Assembly: GCA_904066235.2 (NCBI GenBank)
Contig: CAJFCV020000006.1
Span: 4,712,001 to 4,776,000 of the forward strand
DNA from: Bursaphelenchus xylophilus
Lineage: Eukaryota > Nematoda > Chromadorea > Rhabditida > Aphelenchoididae
Length of the DNA stretch: 64,000 nucleotides
Direction: 5' to 3'
The notes beneath the pieces were generated by a model. The model did not search any database and had not been told where the DNA came from. It saw only the letters and a list, made by a program, of their open reading frames with translations. How positions within the stretch are numbered: position 1 is the stretch's first letter; each line of letters begins with the position of its first letter. The translations under genes were made by a program, and so were the position numbers. Positions 33,141-46,101 of the stretch are shown here, piece by piece.

Positions 33141-36100
33141 TTAGGGATATGGAATGGGTGGTTTTAAGACGCGCTCAGCAATTTTGCCGTTGATAAAGTT
33201 GTTTTGGAAGCGCTCTTCGGCCGGAATGTAGTCGACTTTGCGTTCAATTGAGGTCAATTCCCATTTTGATCGGACTAAAAAAACAAATAACTAAATCATA
33301 ATCGGATAAAATAACTTCTAAACCTACTATCTCACTTTACAAAAACAAACATTTTTAATAACTCATCAAATAATGTCAAGTACAATATAATTTTACTCTC
33401 CAGTCGTTACAAAATACATTCTCCAATATCACACAATCTCCAAGTAGCCTAAAAATCCGAAAACTCATATCCTATCACCCCCAACAATAAAAAATCATCA
33501 AAAATTTTAACCTCCACCTACTACAATATAAAGGCATCCCCAAAATACCCAAATTTTACAAACTTACGGCATGGTTGCGGATAAATCTCAGTCAGAAGTC
33601 TCATCTTTTTCTTAATAAACTTGACCATGTTCTCATCATTCGGACCCCTGAAAGCATCATAAAGTTCCTTGGTTCTTTCTGATGGGATCATTTGATTCTT
33701 GACGGCTTGGTTCATAAAGTAGGCCACATGATCCGCAACAATCAACCTGAATCGATAAATCATTCCATAATCTTCCCGTTCATCTCAAAAACTCACACAA
33801 CTTCGAGCATATCCTCCTCTGGGACCTCTTTTTCCAAAAACTCGTCATCAACTTGAACCTCTCTAAAGTTCTCAATTTTCTCAAGATTCAAAAGTCTTTT
33901 CCTGTACTTATAGACGTGCTTCTGATAGAATCTGATCGTGAAATACTCAATGAGAGCGTCGACTCTCTCATTCGTGTGCCAAGACTGCATTTTATCGACA
34001 TAATCCAGATGACTAAACGAGTTCATTTCCACTATATCGGCCAAGCCATTCCGTCTCGGGTTCACTTCTCCCGTGTGCAGCAAACTGTCATTGGCTCTTG
34101 AAGAGTTGATCGATGCCGACAACAACGAGTTGTTGTCCGTGGATCGCTGTGCTTTCGGCCAGACCGTCAAGGTCCTTTCTTTTGGGGACCTCATCGCGTT
34201 TGGATGTGAAAGACTGAAGATCCTCGGGGTTGAGAGGCTTGAAATGGCGCTATCAGATTGACCGGAAGGCGGGGTTGGGACTGTAAGTGAGGTGGAATGA
34301 GGAGAATCCGAGTCTCTGGCGGTCGTTACATCCTAAAAATCACAATCTTCAGACCTCCTTTAATTAAAGATACCCCTTTTTATAAAAAAAAAGCTTGTAA
34401 TCTTAAAACACGCTACGGTACCAAAAACCTAACTTCTCATCAATAAAAAATCGTCACTATTATCACCAAATTTATCTTACCCATGCCACTAAATCTATCT
34501 CTAATCAAGATACCCACCTCCGGAATGCTGTCGCTTCCGCTGTTCATTGTTCCTTGTCCCGACCTTGCCGAGCTTCCCTTCGATCCACCCTGACCTCCTG
34601 ATGGATCTCCAGAGTCGGTAGATGTTCTTTGAGTGCTCTGCCGACTCGGCTGTTCGCTTGAACTTGTGCTCCCTTTAGCCGTGCTCTCCGAACTCGAGCT
34701 TTTTGCGGTTTCCAATTGTTCCGGGATTGATGACTGAGTCGACGAAGCCGTTGTTGGTTCATTTATCGTAGATTCAGGGAGTTCTGAACCAACCGAAGAT
34801 CTTCTTCTTGGAATTTTGGACTTATGCGAGGGCTGAGGATCTGGAGAACCAACCGATGTGGTGGGCAAAACCGTTGAACCAGAGTCGAGACGTTGAAGTT
34901 GAGGGATTAGAGATCTAAAATACTCAAAGTTACCCTTCCACCCAACCTAGTTTAACCCAAAAAAGCATAAAAATTTACCTTCTTCTTCTATGGCTTCCAT
35001 TTGAATCCGAGGATCGACCACGGCTTTCCGCAGACTCTGGCTGGCTCTTCGGCTCTTCTGACGATTCTGTGGGTTCTCTCTGAGGGCTTGCAAGTTCTTC
35101 CTCCACTTCACCTCCCATTTTATCTTTTTGTTCAACTCCTTCATCAATTTCACCATCAATTTTCGGCGATTCTAGTCCCAAATCTTCGGAAATTGGGAGA
35201 TCCGAGCGAAGGGACGAGAAAACCGAGGGGGAATCGCTTTGAACTGGCTGAAAAATTCATAAAACACTCGTTTTTCCTCAAGCTACATACCTCTTCAATC
35301 TTTTCTTGAGCGTTTTCCTCAAATTCCTCTTTCTCCTCTGACTTTCCATGTTGTTTTTCAAAGGTTTCCAAATGAAAATCTTGAATTGCAGTTGATAATT
35401 GGTTCACATCTTCACTAGCTGTCGTCTCCTGGGCTTCCTCTTCTTCCACAGGGACTTCCTGAGCGTCTTGTCGCTTTTCCGATTCATCATCAACTTCTTG
35501 ATGTTGCCCCATTTTTCCTTGACTTTTCTTGGTCTCAGTGTCTTCCAATCCAGCTTCAATTACTTCAGCACGTTCAATCGTACCTTGATCTTCCTTTTTA
35601 TCCAATAATTCAGCCGTTTTTACACCCAGATCATCTTCCTTTTCTTCAATCTTTCCACTGGGGGTAACTTCACGGACAGCATCCGTTATTGCTTCATTAC
35701 TCATTTCGATAGCCACCTCTGGCTCCAAACTGCTTCCCATTTTTCTTCCACCTTCATACTCCTTTTCTTCCTCAATTTTTTCCACATCCTCATGGTCTTT
35801 CTTCCCCGATATATCCTTTTCTTGAACTATAGTTGGTGCTCCCTTTCCTGGTTCACCCAAACGGAAGTCAATGCCTATCCCACCCAGGAACGACTCCTCC
35901 ATGGCTCGTTTGAACGTAGAATCCAATGTGTTGTCATTACCCAGAACACTCGAGGGTCTTTCTTGACGTTCACTATATTCTACTTGAGTCACTTCAGACT
36001 CCTGCTGCTGATTTTGGCTGCTGTCAGGCTCCGTCTGCTGATTCTCAAGTTCTTCTAGGACATCTTGAGTTCCTTTTTCAGCTTCTTTCTGTTTCTCCAT

Positions 36101-38909
36101 TCCCAGTGCCTTCATAGTATCATCAATTCCACTTCCATCATCCAGAAAGTCCAAATTGAGTTTGGGGATCTGAAAACCTCCAAATCCTCGATTTTTCTTC
36201 GGGGTGTGGAACAAATCATCGGTTCTGTCCTCCTCTGAAAACGCTCTGAGTTCCTTTTCCGAGGTTTCGGCAAGAATCGGGGTCTTTTCGCCATCTTCTC
36301 CATGATCAATTGGTGATTTTTGAATTGGAGTGGATGGGTCCGTCTCAATACTCGTTATATCATATTGCGTTGACCTCGAAGAGTCTGGAGGCTCCGCTGA
36401 TCCAATTTTATCGCCTTTTTCTCGGATATTGGCTTCAAAAATGGTGGAGGAAGAGCTCTTTTTCGGCTCAAACTTGAATTTCTCCTTTTCAAAACGATCC
36501 GACACTTGGCCTGGGAGATGGGGAGAGGTGCCGGCGTCCAACTTATGGGGTGCTAAAATAACTCCCATTACATAAAAGCCGTGAAAAACCTTCTTTTAGT
36601 CATCAAATTGCCCGAGATTCCCAAAACCCTCAAAAATCTTACGTTTTTTGGTGCTTTCCAGGCTACTATACTGTGAGTAGTTCGAATATTCTCCTTTGTG
36701 TCCCTTCTTCATCATCAAGATTTCATTTCGTTTTCTGGCGGCTTCCAGCAATCCCTCGACTTTGCTTTCCATCTCATCCAAATTGCTCTGCTCTTTGCTT
36801 ATCATTCGCTCAATTTGTGCCTAAAATACGAAATAAAATTCCCAAAAAATTCCCTTCCCACCTCCGAGAATCTCTTGTGTTTGCAATCCGCCTTGAATTG
36901 CTGGATTCTCTCGGCCAATTCCTTGACAACATTCTTCTTTTTCTGGATCACCATCAGTTCCATTTTGCGGTCTTGTCTGATCTGCGCTTCCTTCTCTTCT
37001 TGGATCAAAAGGTCCACTTTATGGGAGTAAATGTTCTTCAGAATCCGGAGGTATTGTTGCTTTGGGGTTACGGTGTCCTTAGAAGTTGGTTTGGCGCTTG
37101 AAAAATTGGCTTCAAAGTGTTGATGGACATGGAAATGGGTGGGTGCTGCCATGGTTCGGTGAGAGGGAGGGCCTTCCAACCGGGTCGGCTGAAAAAAAAT
37201 CCCGACTCACAGAGAAATTAAAATTCAATTTTTCGATCAAAAAATCAAAAATTTTACAAGGTCTTTCATTTTTTTTTTTGTAAAAAAATCAAAATTTTCT
37301 TCAAAAAGTACCCATTTTCACAGAAAAAATCGATGAAAGTGCCCAAAACCCTTACATTCATGATTCTCCTGTCCATAATATCCTTTGGTCTGATCGGAAT
37401 CTGTTTAAACTTTGCATTTTTCCCATTATTTCTCTCGTTTACACTTGTATTCCCCTCAAAGTCCAGTTTTCTTGGCTTAATTCTCTCAAAAAGTTCCCGA
37501 TTTCTCAACAAAATCTGTCGGTATGGGGAGATGACGTCACTTCTTCCCTGACTCTGATCAAATTCCTCTCGAGATGGGATTGTGTCCTCTCTTTCGACCA
37601 AGATTTCACTCTGACTTCTGTCATTTTCAATTGATTCTTGCTTTCGCATTACCAACGAGTCGTAAACTTCTCCAGAGGCATCTAGTAAGGGGTCTAGGGG
37701 GTGATTCGGATCTTCCCCATGACTTCTTGACCTCAAACTGGATTCGAAATTCGATCCGGGGCTTCTGCTTTGATTCATCAGTATTCCCGGGCCCTGTTTT
37801 CGACTGAGAGCTCTAACATCCCTGGGAGAAGTAATTTTGTCCGTCTTTTTATATTCTCCATGATCTTTCGAGCTCCCTTGGGCACCCCATTCTTCACTGC
37901 TGACATCACTGCTCGTTCTCATTCTAATCTGAGGGTTGGGGTCGAATCTCAAGGTTCTGGAGGCCTTCACTGGCGATGTGTTGTCTCTCTTTCGTTCATC
38001 ATTTGGCTTCTCATGCCTAAAATCATACTGGCTTCTTCCTTCCTCCATAACTGGAGTTCTGCATTTTCGGAGGGTGTCTTGAGTTCTTTCTAGGCTTTTA
38101 CAGACCTCAGCCAACAGATCGGACTTCTGTAATTCGGGTGGGGAGCTGAAGAAACCGGAGGGTTTAAGTGTGCCCATAGGTGTTGTGGGCAATGTTGGGG
38201 TGAGATCGCGGTCTGGTTCAATGGTTTGGGTGGCATCAAAGTCTATACGATCTGAAACCTCAAAAAGTAATATAAAAAGTTTAAAAAAATCGAAAAATAT
38301 TTTTTAAAAAGGATCCAGTACAATATAAAAAATGATCTAAAAACGTATACCTAGCACTTAATATACTACCAAACATTAATTAACATAACTATCACATCCT
38401 ATTCTATGATTGTCAACCCGATTAACCCACCTTCAAGTGCAGGATCGTTTTCTTTTCCCTTCGGAAATCTCATTGGTGTATGTCCCGGCGACTTCATTCC
38501 CCTGGGGCTTTTTGGCAATTCCATCCATTCAAATCCTTCTCCATTTGACGACAGTTGAGTTTCTTTTCTTGTAAATGATTTCCCTCGCGATATTTGATCC
38601 AAATAAATGACCGGCCGTTGAGGTATTGGGCTGCTCGGAGCGGATATGATTCTCGGCCTGGCTTCATTACTATTGTGATGGCAATGCGTGGATGGGCAGT
38701 TCAGTTCATGGCAACGTCGAATTGAGGGGGGCTCGTTGGACTTGGAGAAACCTGGAAACATTTTTTTTTAATTTTTATATTATTCATGACAATTTTTTGG
38801 TCAAACATGTAAAATCAAAAGATTATTTAACCGCTAAATCAAAATAAATAGTAAAAAAAAATATGGCAACACAAATATTAAAGCATCACTTACCTCCATT
38901 AACATTCAT
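33141..38909 (-). CDS. Large (1504 aa) disordered, coiled-coil scaffold-like protein
   Basis: Eleven exons close exactly in frame: 38909-38894, 38751-38431, 38251-37356, 37188-36862, 36820-36643, 36552-35291, 35247-34979, 34914-34518, 34332-33797, 33746-33568, 33274-33141. The N-terminal ~400 residues are Ser/Pro/Arg-rich with many SP/TP sites (KSPRGMKSPGHTP), as in kinase-regulated scaffolds. Exons 4-5 hold a coiled coil (KVDLLIQEEKEAQIRQDRKM ... KNVVKELAERIQQFKAD). Exon 6 is a 420-residue Glu/Asp/Lys-rich region; exons 7-8 are Ser/Gln/Glu-rich. The C-terminal ~200 residues look folded (DALIEYFTIRFYQKHVYKYR; LIVADHVAYFMNQAVKNQ; ELTSIERKVDYIPAEERFQN; ending KPPIPYP). The overall plan suggests a centrosomal or cytoskeletal scaffold, but this is only an architectural guess. 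It lies 395 bp downstream of the Integrator subunit gene on the same strand. Confidence 0.75.
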
Positions 38910-39303
38910 TTCCACTACGTATTAGCCAAAATCTTTCCGGAAACCCGTAAAATCCAAAAATGTTAAGTGGACAAAACCACGGCTAAAACGAAAAAAAAAT
39001 TAAAAATCATAAATAAGACGTCTGTTACCAAGTTGCACAATCAAACGCACCAAAACAAAACCAAGAAGAAAAAGATAAATATAAAAATCAACAAGTATAA
39101 CATAATTGGTCTCAACCAAACATAAATCAAGAAAAAGTTGCAAATGGTATCAAAAATTTATATTCTCTATACATCATAATTACAATAATTTCAGAATATC
39201 ACCGTCATCCAAATTTTCAGACCAAATTTTCACCAAGGTGTCTAGTATAATATAAATTAAAATCCTTTAAACTTGAAAATCAACCCAAAATCCTTTTTCA
39301 ATT

Positions 39304-42300
39304 CTAACATCGAGTCATTGGGAATATTCTGAGCTCCGAATACTGTTCCCTCGCCGGATGTTTGTAACTCATTAGAGGGACAAAAGATTTGGATTCGTCT
39401 GGATTTGAGGCAAATCCATCCAAATCCGAGTCGATCAGCAGTCCACAGGACAACCGCACATCCGACGCCACAGCCCAGGGCTCCTCCGAAATTATGAAGA
39501 CTGTGCTTTGAAATCGGATTTGGCGATCAGCAAGTTCCAGGAAGTCGGATGGGACTGGTTGATGGTAATAGCGGCGTTTGTCTGGGTACCGTACCTAAAC
39601 ATTTTGTTTCAAGTAATGAATAATTTGTCAAATATGTTATTACCAAGCTATACGAACATCAACTGACTCAACTTTACCTTCTCCACGACTTCTCAAACTT
39701 TTTAAAAAAATAGCGACAATTCCGTAAACAATTCGAAAAAATCTTTAATTTACAGTAAGCCTGGACGTTCACTGATTCTTAAACTACTCCCACCACTCAC
39801 CTCAACTCTAAACCTCTTCTTATCTTGCTCTTCCAAGTTAAACAAGGTCGAATAAACATCCAGTCCAGCCGGGATACCAGCCACAAATCTCAGCGTCCCA
39901 TTCTCATAACTCAGCCAATTCCCAGCATGCCAAAACTCTAGGTTCGTGCATGATTTTCTCCTCAGTCTGGCTAGGTCAAAGCTCAATGGAGGCAAATTTA
40001 TGGGATTTTTTGCGACTTCCTCAATTACTTTTGAAGTCGATGCTGATAATAGTGGTAGAATGGCTAGCTTCTTCGCTTTTGGGGGCTTGGTGTCTCTTGG
40101 AGTGTCCTGGTGAGTCTTTGTGAACTCATTTAGCCATGTGCAGAGGGAACTGCATGATGGGGAAGGGTCAACTTCTAGCTCGATGACTTGACTGCAAAAA
40201 ATACAATGAAAGATTTCAACAAAGACAGTCCTAAAAAGGTCAATATATACTAACCAAAGGCTAAATATACCCTTACTAACGTAGTATATTCACCTTTCCA
40301 TTACATTTTTCAAGACCCAACAGAAAAACTAAAATATTTTTCAGATCCCCTGCAACAATATACATTCTTACGTCTGAACATTTGAGACCAAAGCTTCGAC
40401 AAGCTGGTTGATTCCAGCCCAATCCGAATTCTGATCCAGGCCCATCTTCTTGAACAGGTGTAACAATTGCAATTGAAATTCGATTTCCGCCAAGAATGCG
40501 CGAATTCGCTTGTCAACTCCACAGAAAAGCACTTTCAACTGGGAAATTATTGTCATACACTGGAAATAAAGAATTTTAAACCAAATTATAGAGCTTTTTC
40601 TACAGCCATAGGCTTACATCCCACAAAATTTACGATTCCAGGAAATAAGAATGACGATTTTTTGTACGCTATCGTAGAAAATGGTCGTAACTACAACCCT
40701 AGGTGCTCAAATAACTCAAAAATAAATTACTCATCTTCACCATGCTTTGAAACTACTTTTAAAAAAACTCAACACTCTAAACCCACCTCTTCAATGATAT
40801 TCAACACATTTCCTTCGTCATACTGCCTTCTAGCGCACAAATTATAATTTACAATTACTTCTCCAATGTGCTTCAAAAATTGTAGAGAGCAAGAGAACCC
40901 TTCTTCACTATTGTCTGTTACCTTTAGGTCTCTGAAAGTAACTCACAATTATTACACTTGGCATTACCTTATGCCAAAATCACATTTTTAGGTCATCCCA
41001 GATAAAAAAAAGATTTCATAAAAAACATACACAAAAATATAAACAAAAAACTCCCTCTTACTTCAAAATAATCTTGAGAAGTTCCATTTTATCCTCAAAA
41101 TCAGGGTTGGAGCAAGCTTCGAACATTCGGTGATAAACAAGATGAAGATGTTTTATGATGCCTTCCTGACAAGCCTTCATGTTCAGGCTATTCCTGCTAA
41201 AACTGGGCTGTGTAGATCCCCTTCGCCTTTCAAACGCTTCAATCTCCGGGATCAATTCCAAACTTGAATGCCTTAGATATCGATAATGTTTAATGATGTA
41301 TTCTGGTATCAAGGAGCATATCTGAGGCTGGACATGAGCCGCGTTCAGTACTAGGATCAGATTGCAAAGATCTAAAGACAATAATAATAAAATTTCAAAA
41401 CAAAAATCCTTACAAAAATCATCATTAACATCTTGTTCATGAGCATCAAAAATCGGGTGAATATTGAGAAGTTCTGGTACCAATGGCTGGACAAAAATGG
41501 CATGCCGATGGCCAATCTTACTCAGACAGCTGAAATAAAATAAATTAAAACTTTCCCGATATTGTTATATCACTCATGAACCCGGCCCATCGCAAAATTC
41601 CTACCTAAAAATGGAATCGCGATCCCTCGGGAACCTCCTCATCGAGTCTTGCAAGGCCTTCATAACTTGCAAAATGCAAGAATACTCGGCGAAATTAGCC
41701 ATTCCAAGTAGAGAATGTAAGGCCAAGCGATTGTCTGGGATGGCGTCTGACAAAACGCTCAATATTGTGTGTAGCTGTTCCCTTTCCAGTGTGCCATGAA
41801 CTATCAATGGGGTCATTGCCTTGATCGCATCTAGTCGTATTTGTTGCATTTCATCGTTAAACATATCTGCGAGATGGTCGATGGAGAGCCGGGCAAAATC
41901 CGACCGGCTGGCGGCTAGACGGCCCAGGGAGAAGACGGCTGCTTGACGGACAGCTAAAATGGACCTTCATAACGACATCAACTTTTTGTAAAACCATCAA
42001 ACCAGAATCTTCAGAAAACCTATGCTTTGAACATGATCATCAAAAAAACTGGACCTACACATAAACTCGTCCTCCAGACCAGAAACAAATGCCCCGCAAG
42101 CTCCCATCGGAATCATGGCGTCCTTCTCGTCGTCCTCCATCTCGGCAGGCACATCTTCACCAAGCTTCTTTCCCACCGACCATCCACTTGAAGGCCTAAA
42201 CTTGGTCTGGCTCTGCAGTTTATTCTGGTCATATGCAAATTGCATTGTCTTCATGACCTTCTTATCCAGGGTTTGCTCAAGAAACTGATCTGAGACGCAT

Positions 42301-42968
42301 GTGAAAAGACCAAGAAGTCGGGCAGCTTCTTCGCGGACTTCAGTTTCAATGTCGTTTACGGCATGACACACTTGAACAAAAGCATCATCATGAAGACGGA
42401 TTTGGAATCCTCGTTCGGTTTTGACTTGACTGAAAATATAATCGTGTGAGTTCTGCAGCTTATTTGGCCCAGTTCAAAGAAACTACTATATTCCCTACGT
42501 AGATCGTAGAGTATTTTAAGACCAAAGCCATCCAATTTTGCCAACAATGTCAAAAGTTATAGCAATACTATAAACAGGCATCAAGTGTAATATCACCCCT
42601 TCACAGCCCTGGTCCTACCTAAAATCCAAAAGAAATAATTCAAAATCAACTAACTATTCAGGATATCTCTCCGCAAACAGTTGTACCAATCGCAGCGCAC
42701 TCAGTCTCACATTCTTGGCCGAATTTGTAGACAGCTCCGAAAGCAATGAATAACTCTCGATTGAAATCATTTTCCCGTCCTTGCACATCTTCTCAAACGA
42801 TTGTATAGCTTCCGTTCTAACTCTAGGATCCGGATCCAAACATTGTTGACGGAGTTCCACCTCTTTTTCGGTCTCTTTCACCGCAAATGTTATCCTTGAG
42901 CTGGCATTTTTGGATTGAGATGAAGAAATCAAAGAAGGCGGAGAGATCTCAATATTTCGAGGTGGCAT
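39304..42968 (-). CDS. Integrator complex subunit 4 (INTS4)
   Basis: Nine exons: 42968-42655, 42429-42059, 41953-41605, 41529-41414, 41371-41062, 40931-40787, 40559-40372, 40191-39801, 39594-39304; 824 aa. HEAT-type helical repeats run through the N-terminal half (VRTEAIQSFEKM, VRLSALRLVQLFAERYPEYQ, EVREEAARLLGLF, GLEDEFMSVRQAAVFSLGRL, RLDAIKAMTPLI), and the phrases around QVCHAVNDIETEVREEAARL are characteristic of INTS4. The C-terminal half ends in the beta-rich domain (NWLSYENGTLRFVAGIPAGL; EPWAVASDVRLSCGLLIDSD). INTS4 is a scaffold of the Integrator cleavage module (with INTS9/INTS11), which processes snRNA 3' ends and terminates paused transcription in the nucleus. An AATTTCAG acceptor lies 4 nt before the ATG. 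Somewhat shorter than vertebrate INTS4. Confidence 0.93.
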
Positions 42969-43526
42969 AACCCTGAAATTACTTTACTTTTTAAACTTCG
43001 ATATTTTACAGGGATATTTTCACGGTAAAGCAAGAGGAACATCTAAAATTTCCAAATAAAAGAAAAGAATTTTTTTCACGAAAATTGGAGTGCAAAGCTT
43101 TCGAAAAGAAAAATGGCGCCAAAAAATGGAGTCCGACCTTCTTCTTCAGTCTTGAATAACAAAACGATCGAATCAGCGGGTCATCTGTTACAGAGTGAGT
43201 GGAAAATAAGCTACAGTAAAGTATTCAAGGTCCTTCGAACTTAATCCTTGAAATTGTCGGACCTGACCGAAGTTCGAATGTAAATAACTGAATGTAAAAT
43301 ACGAATGTTTCCGCCGTTTTCAAATTACATATTCATGTTTATGCCTTTTTGTGCTGCTTTTCACACTTTGCAACAATTTTTTTGAAGACCTCATGTTTAA
43401 TATAATTCTGGACAGCACTTCAGTCCGACCAATGAAAAAGAAGCTCCACATAAAATTATCAACGTTTACTTTCATTAAATTGAAGAACAATGCAAAGTAT
43501 AAATAACAAATTCGAGAGATCACCAA

Positions 43527-43900
43527 CTAATCTTCATCCACGCCAGAAACCCACAAAACATTGTTACAGCGGATAAGAACTTCGCCCAACACACCAGTAT
43601 TCACACCGTCAATGTACTCCTCGGTGTTCTGCAGCTGGAGGTTCATGTACGAGTCGATGGAGACTAGGAAACCTGAAGCAAGTTTGGATATATCGTCAAA
43701 AATTCAGGGAAGACGTTGAACTGATAGGTTCACAACTGCTCATATCGCTAGTTTATGTCTTCATCTATCTAAACAACACAATTCCGCAACGAAACAACCC
43801 TACCTCGGTATTCCATGCCCCATTTAAGTCGGCAGATGACCTGCTTTCCCGTGAGTTGATTCAGGAATGGCTTCGGATTCAATGGCTGGATGGCTGACAT
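43527..43900 (-). CDS. SNRPF: Small nuclear ribonucleoprotein F (Sm F)
   Basis: Two exons: 43900-43804 and 43672-43527; 80 aa. Sm1 motif [20 protein letters not shown] with [17 protein letters not shown], and Sm2 motif [22 protein letters not shown] is the Sm F signature. It is part of the heptameric Sm ring that binds U1, U2, U4 and U5 snRNAs. In-frame codons above 43900 are rejected because the ATG is preceded 7 nt upstream by a TTTTTTGTAG acceptor and Sm F proteins start at this point. It is followed 559 bp downstream by INTS4 on the same strand. Confidence 0.96.
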
Positions 43901-44129
43901 TATCCTTCTACAAAAAATTACAATAATCTGCCGAGAGCTTCTTGGATTTTGCACAAGCTGCGATTTCAAAACGGGAAAATGCTAAAAATTCGCTTATTGC
44001 ACAATGCCAAGACTTTATTGTTTTCGTGGTGGGCGCCAATCAAAAATCCGAAAATGGGCAAATTTGAATAAAATTAATTCAGATAAGTCTTCTATCAAAA
44101 TTTATACGCATTCTGGCACATATTTTACA

Positions 44130-44618
44130 ATGATTCGGCAGGTTTTCTTTATTGTTTTATGTGTTTTTGGATGTTCATGTTATGTACGAGAAGTATACCT
44201 GGACCTCTTCTTCAAATGCAAAGGAGAGCCCGTTAGAAACTTGGTAATGACCTATTCCTTTGCCGTAAACCACCGTTATTATCAAAAAATCTTTAATTTC
44301 AGTCGGTTGAACTATATCAAAATAGCTCTTACAGCTGGCATACCTATTCCGCGATGAATAAAACGTCGACCAAAGGGTTTCTTCATCTGGAGAGTTGGGG
44401 ATGGTCTGTCCTCGAACTACCCCACTTTTTCATGATATTGTGAGTTGTTTGCAATTTTTTTTTAATTTTGAATTTATTTTAGTCGGAACCCTTGTTGCAA
44501 AAATGGAAATCCTTATGTGAAGGCGTTCATCAGACCCGTTTTCACTGCGAGACGAAAGATAGTGGAGTTGGAGACTAAATGCACGAATATTTCAAAGGAT
44601 TTGGAGATTGAGTATTAG
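44130..44618 (+). CDS. Divergent transthyretin-like (TTL/TTR family) secreted protein
   Basis: Three exons: 44130-44243, 44303-44439, 44483-44618; 128 aa. Signal peptide MIRQVFFIVLCVFGCSCYVR. The rest follows the nematode transthyretin-like plan: a first strand with C-x-G-x-PV (FKCKGEPVRNLSVELYQN), a Ser/Thr linker with STKGFLHLESW, the PHFFMI strand, a Cys pair (NPCCKNG) and a final Cys (ETKCTN). The family is nematode-specific and secreted; some members bridge apoptotic cells to phagocytes or act in signalling, most are uncharacterised. This one is more divergent than usual, so the assignment rests on pattern rather than strong motifs. Confidence 0.65.
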
Positions 44619-44740
44619 GTTATAAACTTTTATATTATACTGGATGTCAGTCATGATTTATAGTTATCAAACCCTCAAAAAACGTGCTCCGAATATGATT
44701 TTTTCGCTGTTATTGAGGGAATAGACAAAAAAGAGCTTTT

Positions 44741-46042
44741 TTATTCATACAAGGCCACAATTACGGTCAACGGATCTTCATTTTCATCGGTCGCCATCCC
44801 AACTCCGATCAGATGAAAGTCCCTCGATTTGAAGTAATTCTTCCTTGAAATCGCCATTTCTCGACTCCATTCGTCCACAACCTTCCTGCTTTCCACATTT
44901 GCCCCGCCGATCCAGATATTCGACTCCCTTCCATTTAGTCTAAAGCAAATGATTACTAAATTCCGGCACTGTATCTAACCGAAAATTAAATATTATAAAG
45001 TATGTAATCACTAACCGTATTCTTCGCCGATCCAAGGTTTCCTTTGCAAGTTCTTTTGCTGTCCTCATGAGAACTTCATCGACTGTAAACTCGCGAGCAT
45101 GGTTCAGCCGTCTTTCGGCTTGAATATCATTGATGATTAGCTGGATAAGTAATGGATCTTCTCTTTCTTGTCTATTCACTAGGATTGCTCTGCCGCGAAT
45201 TGTCCCTGAAGGTGTAAAATGCTATTTGCAGTTATTTACAGTACATAATTAGCAGATAAAGTTTTTCTCTAAAATAGGCCGAAAATGTCATGGGTAAAAA
45301 TATATAAAAATGTCGATTTTTAATTTTTAGATTTAGCTAAGGCATGCCAAATTTGAGGTGGCAATATAGGCATTTAATTTGAAGCCTGTTAGACCATAAC
45401 CACATATTATTTTACACTACCACTCACCCTTTCTCTCCTCGAAACTATTTTCCCGATGTCCTCCAATTTCCAAATCTCTTTTCCCAATAAATTTGATGTA
45501 CTCAGACTTCCTCAAATCTACATCGGAATTCCCCTCAGAATAGCCTCTACTGCTGCCATCAATATGAAAATCGGAAAGCGGAAAAAGTTGGGAATTTGGG
45601 AGCTCTGGAGGCAACGGGAGCTTCTCATAATTCTGTCCATACTGGTAGGGAGACCTCGATGAGTCGGTAAATTTTATGGTTTTGTCATTGGAATCCGGTG
45701 GAGATTTAGTTGTAGTAGTTTGGGAGTCCATTGATGGCCATAACGCCTCAGGGTCAATAGCGGAAGCGCCTTTTTCATCGAGGTAAATTATGGTTTTCTG
45801 GAGAGGGAATGACGTAATTAGATGTGAAATACGGCAAATGATAGTAAAAACACATTTTTTATTTCAAAAAAAAAACAGTACCCCTTTTTAAACACAAATC
45901 GTAAAACAATTAAAAAAAATTATGTAAAGAACCCCAAAAATTAACCCACTTGCAGAGTAGTAGCCAACAATTTGCCTTCGGCACTCTTAATATCCATTCG
46001 TTTTGTCGTGATCTTTTTCCTGCCCGGTTTCGGCGACGACAT
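44741..46042 (-). CDS. Degenerate CAP/SCP-domain protein with disordered N-terminus
   Basis: Four exons: 46042-45950, 45797-45428, 45205-45016, 44939-44741; 283 aa. No signal peptide: the start is basic (MSSPKPGRKKITTKR). Residues ~45-150 are Ser/Pro/Asp-rich and disordered. The last ~135 residues resemble a CAP (SCP/TAPS) domain: LLIQLIINDIQAERRLNHAR, then LMRTAKELAKETL, a GRESNIWIGGANV segment where CAP proteins have GEN, VVDEWSREM, and a final HLIGVGMATDENED followed by TVIVALYE. The classic HxxVW motif is reduced to RDFH, so the putative active-site geometry is not intact. If the assignment is right this is an intracellular GAPR-1-like member. Only 59 bp separates its ATG from that of the divergent gene at 46102. 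Confidence 0.55.
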
Positions 46043-46101
46043 TTCTTACAATATTACGCAATATAAAAGTAGCGACAAATTTAGCCACAAGGGAAAAGGA
46101 A

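Noticed and set aside
35399..36575. Several plus-strand open frames opposite the scaffold gene
   Set aside because: They are shadows of the large acidic exon; no start or splice context and no motif.
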